Made by a program: the position numbers and the translations under genes. The notes under the pieces are model-generated. The model was given only the letters and a program-made list of their open reading frames with translations. It searched no databases and had not been told where the DNA came from. Of a stretch of DNA of 64,000 nucleotides, positions 10,327-22,714 are shown one piece after another (positions within the stretch are counted from its first letter, which is position 1; every line of letters starts with the position of its first letter). Source of the stretch: Candidatus Arsenophonus triatominarum (GTDB lineage Bacteria; Pseudomonadota; Gammaproteobacteria; Enterobacterales; Enterobacteriaceae); contig NZ_LWMI01000007.1 in the NCBI RefSeq assembly GCF_001640365.1, positions 186,001 through 250,000 on the forward strand, given 5' to 3'.

Positions 10327-10609
10327 CCACCGATGGGCATAAGGAATGGTTAGGACTCTATATGTCTGAAACAGAAGGAGCACATCATTGGCTGAGCGTT
10401 CTGACTGACTTACATAACCGTGGTATACAAGATATTTTAATCGCTTGTGTTGACGGATTAAAAGGGTTTCCAGAAGCGATGGCCAGTATTTTCCCGCAGA
10501 CAGAAGTTCAGCTATGCGTAGTTCATCAAATTTGCAATAGCTTACGTTATATTGTCAGTAAAGACCAAAAAGCCTTTATGGCTGATTTTAAGCCGGTTTA
10601 TCGTGCAGA

Positions 10610-11494
10610 TATAGCTAGGCGACTTAATTTTGATTACAAGGTGTGTTATGAGTTATACAATTGATTTTCGACGTAAAGTAATATCTGTAAGGAAAGCCGA
10701 AGGTTTAACAATTCGAGAAACTGCGAAACAATTCCGTATTGGAAAAGCGTCTTTAGTACGTTGGCTTAAACGACCAGAGCCAAAAAATTCAACGCCACGT
10801 AAGAGGAAGCTCGATAAAAATGCTTTAGCAAAAGATGTGGAACAGTATCCAGATGCTTACCAAAAGGAACGGGCAGAGCGATTCGGTGTTTGTAAAAAGA
10901 CTATTTGGCAATCCCTTAAAAAGCTGGGATTAACCTATAAAAAAAACTCTATTCCATCCAAAAACCAACGAAAGCGACAGGCTGGCACATCAGCAAAAAA
11001 GACAACAGTATGAAAAAAAAGATAAATCTGTTGTTTTTATTGATGAAAGTGGTTTTTCACATGACACTCCACGAACTCACGGCTATTCCCCAAAAGGTCA
11101 CCGTTGTTTTGGCCTGAAAAACTGGGGTGCTAAGGGAAGAACAAATGTTATTGGCGCTTTATTGGGAACAACCCTTTTTGCTATCGGATTATTTGATTGC
11201 AATATTAACCGTGATGTTTTTTATGTTTGGATCACAAAAATATTGCTCCCAGAACTTCCTGAAAATTCTGTTATTTTTATGGACAACGCTAGCTTTCACA
11301 AAGGTAAGAATATTGAACAGGCAATTATAAACGCAGGACACCAGATAGAATATTTGCCTGTGTATTCACCAGATTTAAATCCTATAGAACATAAATGGTC
11401 TCAAGCTAAACGTAAAAAGATGGAAACAGGATGCACTATCGATGACCTGTTTTTAATACATATGCTGTAATCAAAATTAAGTCGCCTAGCTATA
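10610..11494 (+). mobile_element. IS630-family element, copy 2, inside IS256
   Basis: The element is flanked by TA and inserted into the IS256 transposase gene. Joining 10609 to 11495 with a single TA restores the codons for YRADTKAAAE seen in the other IS256 copies. It is nearly identical to the other three IS630 copies. Confidence 0.92.
10648..11470 (+). CDS. IS630-family transposase (two frames, A8 tract)
   Basis: The helix-turn-helix frame is 10648-11013 and the DDE frame ends at 11470 (LFLIHML). The A8 tract at 10939-10946 is the place where a one-base deletion fuses them. The protein differs from copy 1 by a residue or two (for example KERAER for KEQAER). Confidence 0.75.
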
Positions 11495-11887
11495 CTAAAG
11501 CGGCTGCTGAGCTTGCCCTTGATGAACTGGAAACGAAATGGGGTGAAAAATACCCGATAGTGCTAGAATCCTGGCGAAGTAAATGGGAGTTGCTCAGTGC
11601 TTATTTTCGATACCCTAAAGCCATTAGAAAACCCATTTACACGACCAATGCAGTAGAGGCGGTTCATCGGCAGTTTAGGACATTAACTAAAACCAAAGGG
11701 GCTTTTCCTAATGAAAACAGCTTATTAAAATTACTCTATATTGGCATCAATCAGGTATCCAACAAATGGACTATGCCGATTAGTAACTGGGCGTTAACCA
11801 TTGCTCAATTGTCCATCTATTTTAAAGGGCGCCTAGATGGTATAATCAAAATATAAAATCCCCTGACACAGAATTATGAACACCCTC

Positions 11888-11940
11888 CCTGCGACCGATG
11901 GATTAAGAGTCCACTGCTCTACCAACTGAGCTAATAACCC
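11888..11940 (-). pseudogene. Truncated tRNA-Lys (CTT anticodon)
   Basis: The minus strand starts GGGTTATTAGCTCAGTTGG, the acceptor 5' strand and D-arm of an enteric tRNA-Lys. An anticodon arm follows with a stem GTGGA/TCCAT and loop CTCTTAA, giving anticodon CTT. The sequence ends after the variable region (GGTCGCAGG), where the IS256 right end begins. The T-arm and 3' acceptor strand are missing, so no mature tRNA can form. The 5' three quarters are well preserved, so the loss is recent. Confidence 0.8.
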
Positions 11941-11950
11941 ATAATATTTT

Positions 11951-12622
11951 TTATAACAATCCCTTTAATAAACATGGCGGGAAGTAATTATCAAATCCTT
12001 CGGCTATCCCGTAATCTCTCAGTTGTTTTCGTGAATAAATATCAGTCTTTTTATATATCTGTCGGATTATTTGCTCTACAACACAAGAATAGGTACCTAA
12101 ACGCAATGCGATTTCTTGATTACTCATAAGTTTCATCGCGAAAAATAGCACATTCAGTTCTTCAGTCGTAAATAAATTATTCGGTGGATAATTGATTAAA
12201 ATAGAAGGAGCTGTTGGCTGTTTAAAGAAATATTTTGGTAATAATATAGGTGATATTTTTCTCCCATGACAAATAGTGCCTACAATTTTACTCTGATTGT
12301 AATAAGGTTTTTTTTTAACGAAAAACGACTGCAATATTCCCTCTTTTCCTGCAATGTGTGTAACAATAAAAAATATTGGCTTACCAGATGTAAGAACAAT
12401 TTGTTCATAGGTATCACTTATGTTAGCACATTCACTCCATGAAACAGGGCATTCAAAGGTTCGTTTTCCTTCAATGTTGAAGTTCACCGGTAAGCGGGAA
12501 GTAGTAAATGCGCTTTTATTAGCATAAACAAAGCATAATTCAGTATCTTTTATATCCCAAAAATCTTCCTGTTTCTCCATAAACGAGATTAGATGGTTTG
12601 TTAATACATCGCTAGTATTCAC
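11951..12622 (-). CDS. PAS/LuxR-type transcriptional regulator
   Basis: This 223-residue protein has an N-terminal region resembling PAS-4 sensor domains (LCFVYANKSAF near residue 30, then ECPVSWSECANISDTYEQ). It ends in a LuxR-type helix-turn-helix, about residues 150-205: FTTEELNVLFFAMKLMSNQEIA, then VEQIIRQIYKKTDIYSRKQL. It resembles the orphan PAS4-LuxR regulators that are abundant in Photorhabdus and Arsenophonus; no synthase is nearby. The HTH is atypical (LGTYSCVVEQ where LxxSxxTV is usual), so DNA binding may be altered. The gene stands alone next to a cut tRNA. Ligand and targets are unknown. Confidence 0.7.
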   Translation of the reverse strand: MNTSDVLTNHLISFMEKQEDFWDIKDTELCFVYANKSAFTTSRLPVNFNIEGKRTFECPVSWSECANISDTYEQIVLTSGKPIFFIVTHIAGKEGILQSFFVKKKPYYNQSKIVGTICHGRKISPILLPKYFFKQPTAPSILINYPPNNLFTTEELNVLFFAMKLMSNQEIALRLGTYSCVVEQIIRQIYKKTDIYSRKQLRDYGIAEGFDNYFPPCLLKGLL

Positions 12623-12923
12623 AGATATCCCCCTTACAATTTAATTTTTATAATTAATAGTAGTTTTTAATAAAAATAAAAACCGCTTTTTTTATTAAAT
12701 CATCTCGTATATTTACAACCACTGGTACGAAGGTGAACTGACCCATTTCTTAGAACGCCACTAATTAATCCTAACGCCCCTTTTTATATGGGCAATCTTT
12801 CATCAATTTAACTATTGAGGAATTTTTACATGCAAAATCTAATGAACGCACAAAATATCACCCTATCCGACAGTGAAAAGATAGACTCACAACAATTACT
12901 GGTCATGGTCAACGAAACACGAA

Positions 12924-13113
12924 CACGAGTTTCGCACCAATAAAAAACGCTCTATTTTTAAGTTTAATTGAGCATAATATATAAATAGACAAAATCTTAT
13001 AAGTTAAAAGCAACTTATTGTAATTTAAATAAATTTATACGTTTTAGTAACTTGCAAATTAACCATTGCTTTTAGCCATTTCTGGAATTTTATATGCCTG
13101 TGTGAAACTCGTG
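12924..13113. mobile_element. MITE copy 5, inside a phage gene
   Basis: A 190-bp element with direct repeats ACGAA. The right terminal repeat carries one change (GTGTGAAACTCGTG). Confidence 0.92.
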
Positions 13114-13253
13114 ACGAAAAGAATACGGCGAACCGCCGAACAGGAATAACAAATTTATTGAAAAAATTAAGGATGAGCTTGAAGGAGAGTACTACACAAA
13201 AAGTGTAGTGCAAAAAATGAACAACACGGAATCAGAAGTTATCGAAATGACGC

Positions 13254-15193
<1,940 letters not shown>

Positions 15194-15207
15194 TCTTAGC
15201 TTTTCAA

Positions 15208-15507
15208 CTACCGAAAATTTTTCAGTGAGTCGGACATTAAGAGCGCAGTAGCCTTTTTTAAGATGTCATTCTCCATTTCCAGCCGGTGGATTTTTTTCTT
15301 CATTTCTCTGAACTCAATTTGTTCAGGTGTTAATGGCAGACCAGGCGATGTTTTCCCTTGACGTTCTAAACGAAGGGCTCTTACCCACCGGCTAATCGCT
15401 GAAAGACTGACGTTCATGCCTTTCGCGGCTTCCTGGTAGGTGTAATTTTGGTCAAGGACTAATTTGGCGGTTTCACATTAAAATTCAGCAGTAATTATTT
15501 TACTCAT
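15208..15507 (-). pseudogene. IS3-family OrfA with early stop
   Basis: The helix-turn-helix leader protein starts at 15507, but codon 13 region (EFKCET in the other copy) reads EF-stop-CET because TTTAAA became TTTTAA. The remaining frame from 15417 retains [13 protein letters not shown] and the leucine-zipper-like [17 protein letters not shown]. Confidence 0.8.
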
Positions 15508-15777
15508 TTCGGCACCTATAAAAATTATGAGGTAAGCACATCACCTCAACTTAGGTGGCCAAATTTAGTTGACCACTACAAGCCGTTCGCCGCTCGCTGA
15601 TTGATAAACTGGAGCAGCAAAGTAAACCACAAAGCGCCAATGAAATTATTGCGGCAATGGCATTAGCTAACGTTGCACAGGAGCGTCGGTTAAAGAGTAT
15701 CGAGCATCAGGTAGAGCAAGTCTCAGAAGAAATCGAACACGTCAAAGAGGGTGTTCATAATTCTGTGTCAGGGGATT

Positions 15778-16404
15778 TTATATTTTGATTATACCATCTA
15801 GGCGCCCTTTAAAATAGATGGACAATTGAGCAATGGTTAACGCCCAGTTACTAATCGGCATAGTCCATTTGTTGGATACCTGATTGATGCCAATATAGAG
15901 TAATTTTAATAAGCTGTTTTCATTAGGAAAAGCCCCTTTGGTTTTAGTTAATGTCCTAAACTGCCGATGAACCGCCTCTACTGCATTGGTCGTGTAAATG
16001 GGTTTTCTAATGGCTTTAGGGTATCGAAAATAAGCACTGAGCAACTCCCATTTACTTCGCCAGGATTCTAGCACTATCGGGTATTTTTCACCCCATTTCG
16101 TTTCCAGTTCATCAAGGACAAGCTCAGCAGCCGCTTTAGTATCTGCACGATAAACCGGCTTTAAATCAGCCATAAAGGCTTTTTGGTCTTTACTGGCAAT
16201 ATAACGTAAGCTATTGCGAATTTGATGAACTACGCATAGCTGAACTTTTGTCTGCGGGAAAATACTGGCTATCGCTTCTGGAAACCCTTTTAATCCGTCA
16301 ACACAAGCGATTAAAATATCTTGTATACCACGGTTATGTAAGTCAGTCAGAACGCTCAACCAATGATGTGCTCCTTCTGTTTCAGACATATAGAGTCCTA
16401 ACAA
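15778..16404 (-). pseudogene. IS256-family transposase, C-terminal part
   Basis: 208 residues with SETEGAHHWLSVLTDLHNRG, CVDGLKGFPEAI and the catalytic-glutamate region TNAVEAVHRQFR. Frameshifted against the upstream part at 16470-16836. Confidence 0.8.
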
Positions 16405-16836
16405 TTCCTTATGCCCATCGGGTGGTTAGTCCAAGTACTGTGTAGATTGCCTTATTGATATAGTGACCATCATGTTTTATCTTGTAAATGAATGGCATCG
16501 AGCCAGACAAAAGGATAGAGCGCCTCCAGAGGGCGTTGTTGCCAGGCTTTTAATTCAGGGAGTAATTTGTCAGTAATATGCGTAATAGCTCCATCTGATA
16601 TTTCCAGTCCATATAATTCTGCAACATGTTTTTGAATATCACGATAACTCATGCCTAATGCAAATAACGATAGGATTTTGTTATCAATATCCTCTGATAA
16701 TTTTGTCTGATTTTTCTTAATGAGCTGAGGCTCAAAAGCACCTGACCTGTCTCTGGGCGTTTTCAGTTCAAATTGACCTGATGTCGATTTAACCGTTTTT
16801 CGAGTATAGCCATTTTTACGCGTATCGATTGACGTT

Positions 16837-17872
16837 AAAATAGTTGCTGAATAGAGAGTTGCATTTTTTGTCACGCTATAGACAATAAAAAGAGGTTTAA
16901 CTTAGAAAATAACGGTTTGAAATGATCAACAAAGAGCGGTTGTTACGAGATAATCGTTTATGTAAAGCAATCATTGGATTATCAGTCGAAGAATTGAAAA
17001 ATTTAGCCGCTGAATTTTCAGCTTGTTATTTGATTTATCGGAAAAAGAATCGAAAAGATCACGAGCGGCAGATGGGTGCAGGGCAGAAAGGATTTATCCC
17101 AACCCCATTAGATAAACTGCTTTTTATTTTATTGTATTTAAAATGTTATCCGACCTATGATTTGCAAGGACTTCTTTTTGGTTTAGATAGAACACGGGTA
17201 TGTCGCTGGGTAAAAATATTATTGCCGGTTTTAGAGATGACCTTGGGGCGAGAATGTGTTTTGCCCGCTCGTCAAATTCGCTCTGCTGAGGAATTTTTTC
17301 GCGCCTTTCCTGGAGTTAAAGACGTCTTTATTGATGGGACAGAGCGACCTGTCCAAAAGCCTAAGAATCTGCGTCGGCGAAAAAAATGTATTCGGGAAAG
17401 AAAAGACAGACCACTCGAAAAGGGCTTATTATGACTGACGAAACGAGGAAAATTGGATTTATCCCCATGATCAAAAATGGGCGCCGTCACGATAAACGCT
17501 TACTCGATAAAGTCGATATAATTCGCCATATTCCCCCTGAGGTAACCATCTGGGCCGATACCGGTTTTCAAGGTATAGATAAACAGCATCCTAATACACA
17601 AATCCCAAAAAAAGGAACTCGAAAAAGACCTTTATCGCCTGAACAAAAACAAGAAAATAAAATAATCTCGGGCATCCGTATTACGGTTGAACACGCCATC
17701 GCGGGTATCAAGCGCCTCGGTTGTATGACCCAAATTTTACGGAATCGTAGACCCTTTATTGATGATACCTTTTTACTCCTTAGTGCCGGTCTTTGGAATT
17801 TCCATCTCAGAACAGCCTAAAATTTACTTCAATCACCGAAATACCCTTATTTCACTATTAAGCAACACGCTT
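16837..17872 (+). mobile_element. IS5-family element, copy 2, inside IS256
   Basis: It is flanked by the 3-bp duplication GTT. Removal restores GATTGACGTTGTCGATAGG as in the IS256 copy at 58670. Confidence 0.9.
16922..17820 (+). pseudogene. IS5-family transposase, frameshifted at an A-run
   Basis: Almost identical to the intact gene at 14242, but the A8 run before TGTATTCGGG is A7 here (near 17380-17386). The protein breaks after RRRK and resumes at 17386 in another frame. Confidence 0.85.
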
Positions 17873-18080
17873 GTTGTCGATAGGTAGTGTTCTATTTCTG
17901 CCTGCAGGGCAGCTTCGGTCAGCTGTTTTATGAGTGGTGTGAGCATTCCATCCGTACCGAGTAAATTTTTACCTGATTGTAATTGTTTCAACGCTTCATC
18001 AAAATTAAATGATTGATTTCTCATATGTCATACCTCTTTTTTTTGAGTTTAAGATATGACACAGATTTTTGAACACTACC

Positions 18081-18540
18081 TTTAAAATTATTACCATAAT
18101 TGCTCAAACCGTTAACAGAAATTTGAAAAGTAACAAAATTATTCAATTTTTGTTATAATAAACTAAATCAAACCATCGAGTTATCTTATTTTCATACTAG
18201 CCATATAATCTTTCACTACTATCGATTCAAACTTTCTAAAAATATTTATGGATATTTCTATTTAGAAAATAGTAGATAATAAATTACAATTCAGTAATTT
18301 TATTGTTAAAATAATCGGTAATATTAAAAATCCTTTACTTTACATAACTTCAAATTTTTATTATTTTTTCAAATCTGCTGAAAATTTTTAAAATAAAAGT
18401 TATTTTTAATGCCAAAATAGGTAACCATTTAGATTACTCTAATAAATTAACTATCTTAAATTTGTTGAATTTATAGTGATAACATTGGTCAAAAAATCAG
18501 ATAAACTTATAAACAAACAATTCAAGAGTGACTGCAGCAA
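18081..18540. other. AT-rich intergenic region upstream of the waa operon
   Basis: No open frame of interest, RNA gene or JUMPStart/ops-like element (GGCGGTAG) was seen in these 460 bases. The promoter of the waaQ operon should lie here, but none of the many A/T-rich hexamer pairs can be singled out. Confidence 0.5.
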
Positions 18541-19611
18541 GTGGATAAACAATTTAAAAAAATTTTGATCATTAAAATGCGATTTCATGGAGATATGTTG
18601 CTGACAACACCTGTCGTTAGCACGCTCAAAAAAAATTATCCAGCCGCTAAAATTGATATTCTTCTCCATCAAGATACAATACCAATTTTGTCTGAAAATA
18701 GAGAAATTCATGCACTTTATGGCATTAAAAACAAAAAAAATAACACAATAGCTAAATTAGTTAATTTTATTTTATTAATCAATAAACTACGAAAAAATCA
18801 CTATGATTTAATTATAAATTTAGCTGATCAATGGATTGTGCCTTTTTTGGTAAGATGTATCCCTGCCAAGATAAAAATTTCTCATCAATTCAACCATAGA
18901 AATACAAACTATTGGTCTGAAAGTTTTACACACATGGTTAAACCAACGGGAAAACATGTTGTTGAACAAAATCTCTCAATATTAAAACCACTTCAACTTA
19001 ATACTATATATTCGGGTACAACAATGACTTACCAACCAACTGATTGGGAAAAAATTAATCACCAATTAATATCTCTAGGTGTACATAGTAGTTATGTTGT
19101 TATCCAACCAACAGCTAGACAAAAATTTAAGTGCTGGGATGATGAAAAATTTGCTGAGGTGGTTGATAATCTACAATCTAGAGGATACCAGGTGATACTA
19201 ACATCAGGTCCGAGTAAAGATGATATCAGCTGTGTGGTTAATATTGCACAACAATGCCGTCAATCACCCATTACCGAATTTGCAGGAAAAACAACATTTC
19301 CAGAATTAGGTGCTCTAATTAGCCATGCCGCCTTATTCATCGGTGTAGATTCAGCACCAATGCATATTGCAGCAGCATTAGAAACCCCTATTATTTGCTT
19401 GTTCGGTGCGACAGATCATCAATATTGGAAACCATGGAGTAAAAATGTTATTCAAATTTGGTCTGGCAATTATGAAAAAATGCCAGAACGACATGAACGT
19501 GATCGTAATAAAAAGTATCTATCAATAATTCCCGTTAAAGATGTTATTATCGCTATAAAAAAAATGTTACCAGTGGATATACAAACCATAAAATCTGAGA
19601 TAGAGATATAA
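18541..19611 (+). CDS. waaQ: LPS heptosyltransferase III WaaQ
   Basis: This 356-residue GT9 enzyme adds the branching third heptose to heptose II of the LPS inner core, at the inner face of the cytoplasmic membrane. The N-terminus KKILIIKMRFHGDMLLTTPV is the family signature for WaaQ. The C-terminal ADP-heptose binding half contains VIQPTARQKFKCW, then FIGVDSAPMHIAAALETPI near residue 270. The start is GTG (18541), because the first ATG lies inside the conserved block. It opens the core operon; waaG follows after 4 bases. Confidence 0.93.
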   Translation: MDKQFKKILIIKMRFHGDMLLTTPVVSTLKKNYPAAKIDILLHQDTIPILSENREIHALYGIKNKKNNTIAKLVNFILLINKLRKNHYDLIINLADQWIVPFLVRCIPAKIKISHQFNHRNTNYWSESFTHMVKPTGKHVVEQNLSILKPLQLNTIYSGTTMTYQPTDWEKINHQLISLGVHSSYVVIQPTARQKFKCWDDEKFAEVVDNLQSRGYQVILTSGPSKDDISCVVNIAQQCRQSPITEFAGKTTFPELGALISHAALFIGVDSAPMHIAAALETPIICLFGATDHQYWKPWSKNVIQIWSGNYEKMPERHERDRNKKYLSIIPVKDVIIAIKKMLPVDIQTIKSEIEI

Positions 19612-19615
19612 TTCG

Positions 19616-20731
19616 ATGGAAATTGCATTTTGTTTATATAAATATTTCCCTTTTGGTGGACTACAAAGAGATTTCATTCAGATTCTCTCTGCTTGCCAAA
19701 AACGAGGGCATCAAATACGTGTTTACACAATGGTATGGGATGGTGAAATTCCTGCTGATATTAACGTTATCATAATCCCAGTTAAAGCACGTACGAATAA
19801 TGGGCGTAATGAAGCATTTTATCATCAGGTCAAAACACATTTAACCCAGCATCCTGCTGATATTATTGTCGGTTTTAATAAGATGCCAGGATTAGATATT
19901 TATTATGCAGCAGATGTTTGTTATGCAGAAAAAGTTGAAAAAGAAAAAGGTTTTTTTTATAAACTGACAAAACGATACAAACATTATATCGCTTATGAAA
20001 AAGCGGTTTTTGATGCAGACAGTCACACCAAATTATTAATGCTTACCCAACATCAAATTAATGATTTTAAAAAACATTACAAAACACCTGACGCACGTTT
20101 TTATCTGTTACCACCGGGCATTGACCTTAGTAGAAAATATGACCAACAAATTATTGACGCAAAACCAATTTATCGTAAAAAAAATGCTATCTCTGAAGAC
20201 CAATTTCTTTTATTACAAGTCGGTTCATATTTTAAACGTAAAGGCGTAGACAGAACACTCAAATCAATAGCTTCCCTGCCTAACAAAATAAAAAATAAGA
20301 CTATGTTAATGGTAGTAGGACAAGACTCACCTACCCGTTATCAACGGCTAGCAAAAAATTTTGGGATAGATAAACAAGTTTTATTTTTTCAGGGGCGCAA
20401 TGATGTCGTAGAATTGATGGCTGCTGCTGATATGTTAATTCATCCTGCCTATCAAGAAGCTGCTGGCATAGTATTAATTGAAGCCATTGCAGCGGGTTTA
20501 CCGGTAATTACAACAGAGATTTGTGGCTATGCGTTCTATATCAAACATGCTGATTGTGGCATAGTAATAGATGAGCCTTATAAACAAAAAAATCTTAATA
20601 ATGCTTTGACAACAAGTTTAACTAATAAATCTTTATTAAATCAATGGTCGAAATCTGCACGCCACTTTGCTGATACTCAAGATTTATACAGTTTGCCTGA
20701 AAAAGCTGCAGATATTATTTTGGGATGCTAG
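19616..20731 (+). CDS. waaG: LPS core glucosyltransferase I WaaG
   Basis: This 371-residue GT4 enzyme transfers the first outer-core hexose (glucose in E. coli) from UDP-sugar to heptose II. It begins MEIAFCLYKYFPFGGLQRDF, as in enteric WaaG. It carries the nucleotide-sugar EX7E region HPAYQEAAGIVLIEAIAAGLPVI near residue 280. Length matches the family (about 374). It is followed after one base by the broken waaP. Confidence 0.94.
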   Translation: MEIAFCLYKYFPFGGLQRDFIQILSACQKRGHQIRVYTMVWDGEIPADINVIIIPVKARTNNGRNEAFYHQVKTHLTQHPADIIVGFNKMPGLDIYYAADVCYAEKVEKEKGFFYKLTKRYKHYIAYEKAVFDADSHTKLLMLTQHQINDFKKHYKTPDARFYLLPPGIDLSRKYDQQIIDAKPIYRKKNAISEDQFLLLQVGSYFKRKGVDRTLKSIASLPNKIKNKTMLMVVGQDSPTRYQRLAKNFGIDKQVLFFQGRNDVVELMAAADMLIHPAYQEAAGIVLIEAIAAGLPVITTEICGYAFYIKHADCGIVIDEPYKQKNLNNALTTSLTNKSLLNQWSKSARHFADTQDLYSLPEKAADIILGC

Positions 20732-20732
20732 C

Positions 20733-21720
20733 ATGCTTGAACTTAAACAACCTTTTAAAAACTTATGGCAAGGCAAAGATCCCTTTATAGAAATAGAAAA
20801 ATTAGATGGTAAAATCTTTCGTCAATTAGAGACACGCAAAACATTATGCTTAATGAAAAAAGTTACACGAGTTTCGCACAGGCATATAAAATTCCAGAAA
20901 TGGCTTAAAAGCAATGGTTAATTTGCAAGTTACTAAAACGTATAAATTTGTTTAAATTACAATAAGTTGCTTTTTATTTATAAGATTTTGTCTATTTATA
21001 TATTATGCTGAATTAAACTTAAAAATAGAGCGTTTTTTTATTGGTGCGAAACTCGTGAGTTATTTTCTCAAAATATCATTATGGTACTACGTTAAAAGAA
21101 ATACTAAAAAATCTATTTTCTTTACGCTTACCAGTATTAGGTGCGGATAGAGAATGGAAAGCAATCCATCGCCTAACTGAGGCAGGCATTGACACTATGC
21201 ATGGTAAAGCTTTCGGTCAAAAAGGAATTAATCCTTTACGCCGTAAGTCATTTATTGTTACCGAAGCGCTTATTCCGACCATTAGCTTAGAAGAGTACTG
21301 CGCAAATTGGAAAAATTCATCTCCCAAATTTAGTACTAAAAAATATTAATTTGTCAAATGGCTGAAATAGTACGTAAAATGTATGTATGTGGTGTCAATC
21401 ATCGCGATTGCTATATTTGCCATTTTTTATTACATTTGCCCTTTGGCGGCGATGAAAAAAAATTAAAGATTTCAATCATTGACTTGCATCGTGCCCAAAT
21501 ACGTCAGCATGAACCAAAACGTTGGAAAGATAAGGATTTGATTGGATTATATTTTTCATCACTGAATATTGGTTTAACCCAACGAGATATTTTTCGTTTT
21601 ATACAGATTTATTTTTCTGATAATTTAAAAAATATTCTCAACAATGAACAAAAATTGATATCGAGCGCTAATTTTAAAGCAGAAAGAATAAAAGAAAGAA
21701 CCGTTAGGAGAGAATTATAA
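20733..21720 (+). pseudogene. waaP: LPS core heptose(I) kinase WaaP, broken
   Basis: WaaP phosphorylates heptose I, a step important for outer-membrane stability in enterics. The start at 20733 (MLELKQPFKNLWQGKDPF) and downstream blocks [49 protein letters not shown] (catalytic Asp) and [18 protein letters not shown] identify the gene. It is interrupted by a MITE (20866-21057). Even with that removed, the region around 20850-21080 is frame-scrambled and a one-base loss near 21349 creates a stop (TAT TAA). The end, [14 protein letters not shown] [13 protein letters not shown], is normal. Clearly decayed. Confidence 0.93.
20866..21057. mobile_element. MITE copy 6, inside waaP
   Basis: Complete 192-bp element with target duplication AGTTA on both sides. 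Confidence 0.94.
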
Positions 21721-22714
21721 CTCTAACCGTTTTGTTTTATAAAAAATTTTAGGAAATAGGTATAGTACATGTATTTTGACAAGCATAAAGTTATTACACA
21801 AAAACTCTGCTTAACGCCAAATTTGCATGCTGATTGTCACCCTAAATTCCATATTGCCTATGGAGTAGACAAAAATTTTTATATGGTTGCGGAATTTCGA
21901 TAACATCAATTGCACTGCATAATATTAATAATAATCATTTTACCGATTATTTTGATCATGAGTAAGAAACTTTATTCGATACCTTTGCGCAACAATATAA
22001 AATTGAAATAAATATTTATTTGGTTAACAATCAAAGCTTAAAATCATTATCTAGTACTAAAAACTGGTCCTATGCCACCTACTTTAGGTTCATCATTGCT
22101 GACTATTTTTCAAATGAATTAGATAAAATTTTATACTTAGATGCAGATATCATATGTAATAATAGTTTAGATAGATTACAAAATATTCACTTCAATAATA
22201 ATGAAATTGCTGCAGTTGTGACAGAAAAAGATAAAAAATGGTGGCAAAAAAGAGCATCCGAATTAGAAGTAGAAAATATCTCGCAAGGATATTTTAATAC
22301 TGGATTTTTATTCATTAATCTTGATCGCTGGACAGAAGAGGATATTTCAACGCAGCCAATGAGGTTACTTAAAAATAATGCGTTAAAAAACAAATTCTCT
22401 TTTTTAAACCAAGATGTTTTAAATATTCTGCTGGCAAATAAAATAATCTATTTGGCCAAAAAATATAATACTCAATATAGTATAAATTATGGTCTGAAAA
22501 GTGTTAAACATGCTGCATTTGCTATTGATACTATTTTTATTCACTATATTGGTCCGACCAAGCCATGGCATGAGTGGGCAATATCGCCTTTTTCCCAACC
22601 ATTCATAAAAGCAAAAAATGCTTTCCCCTGGCAAAATAAACCGCTATTAAAAGCAGAAAGCGTACATCTTTTAAGGTATTCGCTAAACATAAATTCAAAC
22701 AAAGAAAATACCAC

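Larger units (their letters stand above)
9713..11887 (+). mobile_element. IS256-family element, copy interrupted by IS630
   Basis: The left end (GGTAGTGTTCA at 9713) and right end (GAACACCCTC at 11887) are present. The transposase starts at 9769 (MRNQSFNFDEALKQLQSGKN). It is frameshifted near 10273, where bases of KIKHDGHY are missing, and split at 10610 by an IS630 insertion at a TA. The C-terminal part ends at 11856. Not functional. Confidence 0.88.
15747..18080 (-). mobile_element. IS256-family element interrupted by an IS5-family element
   Basis: The ends GAGGGTGTTC at 15747 and GAACACTACC at 18080 are both present. The transposase frame runs 17872-18024 and 16836 down to 15778, but has an extra base near 16484 (GTAAATG for GTAATG), another near 16421, and an IS5-family insertion at 16837-17872. 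Flanks do not match, so the locus rearranged after insertion. Confidence 0.85.

Noticed and set aside
18081..18540. JUMPStart/ops element ahead of the waa operon or the O-antigen locus
   Set aside because: No GGCGGTAG or close variant was found in 18081-18540 or 44054-45682.
20667..20921. 84-residue frame spanning the waaG end and the waaP start
   Set aside because: Its middle overlaps waaG in another frame and its end is MITE sequence; the LELKQPFKNLW part belongs to the broken waaP.
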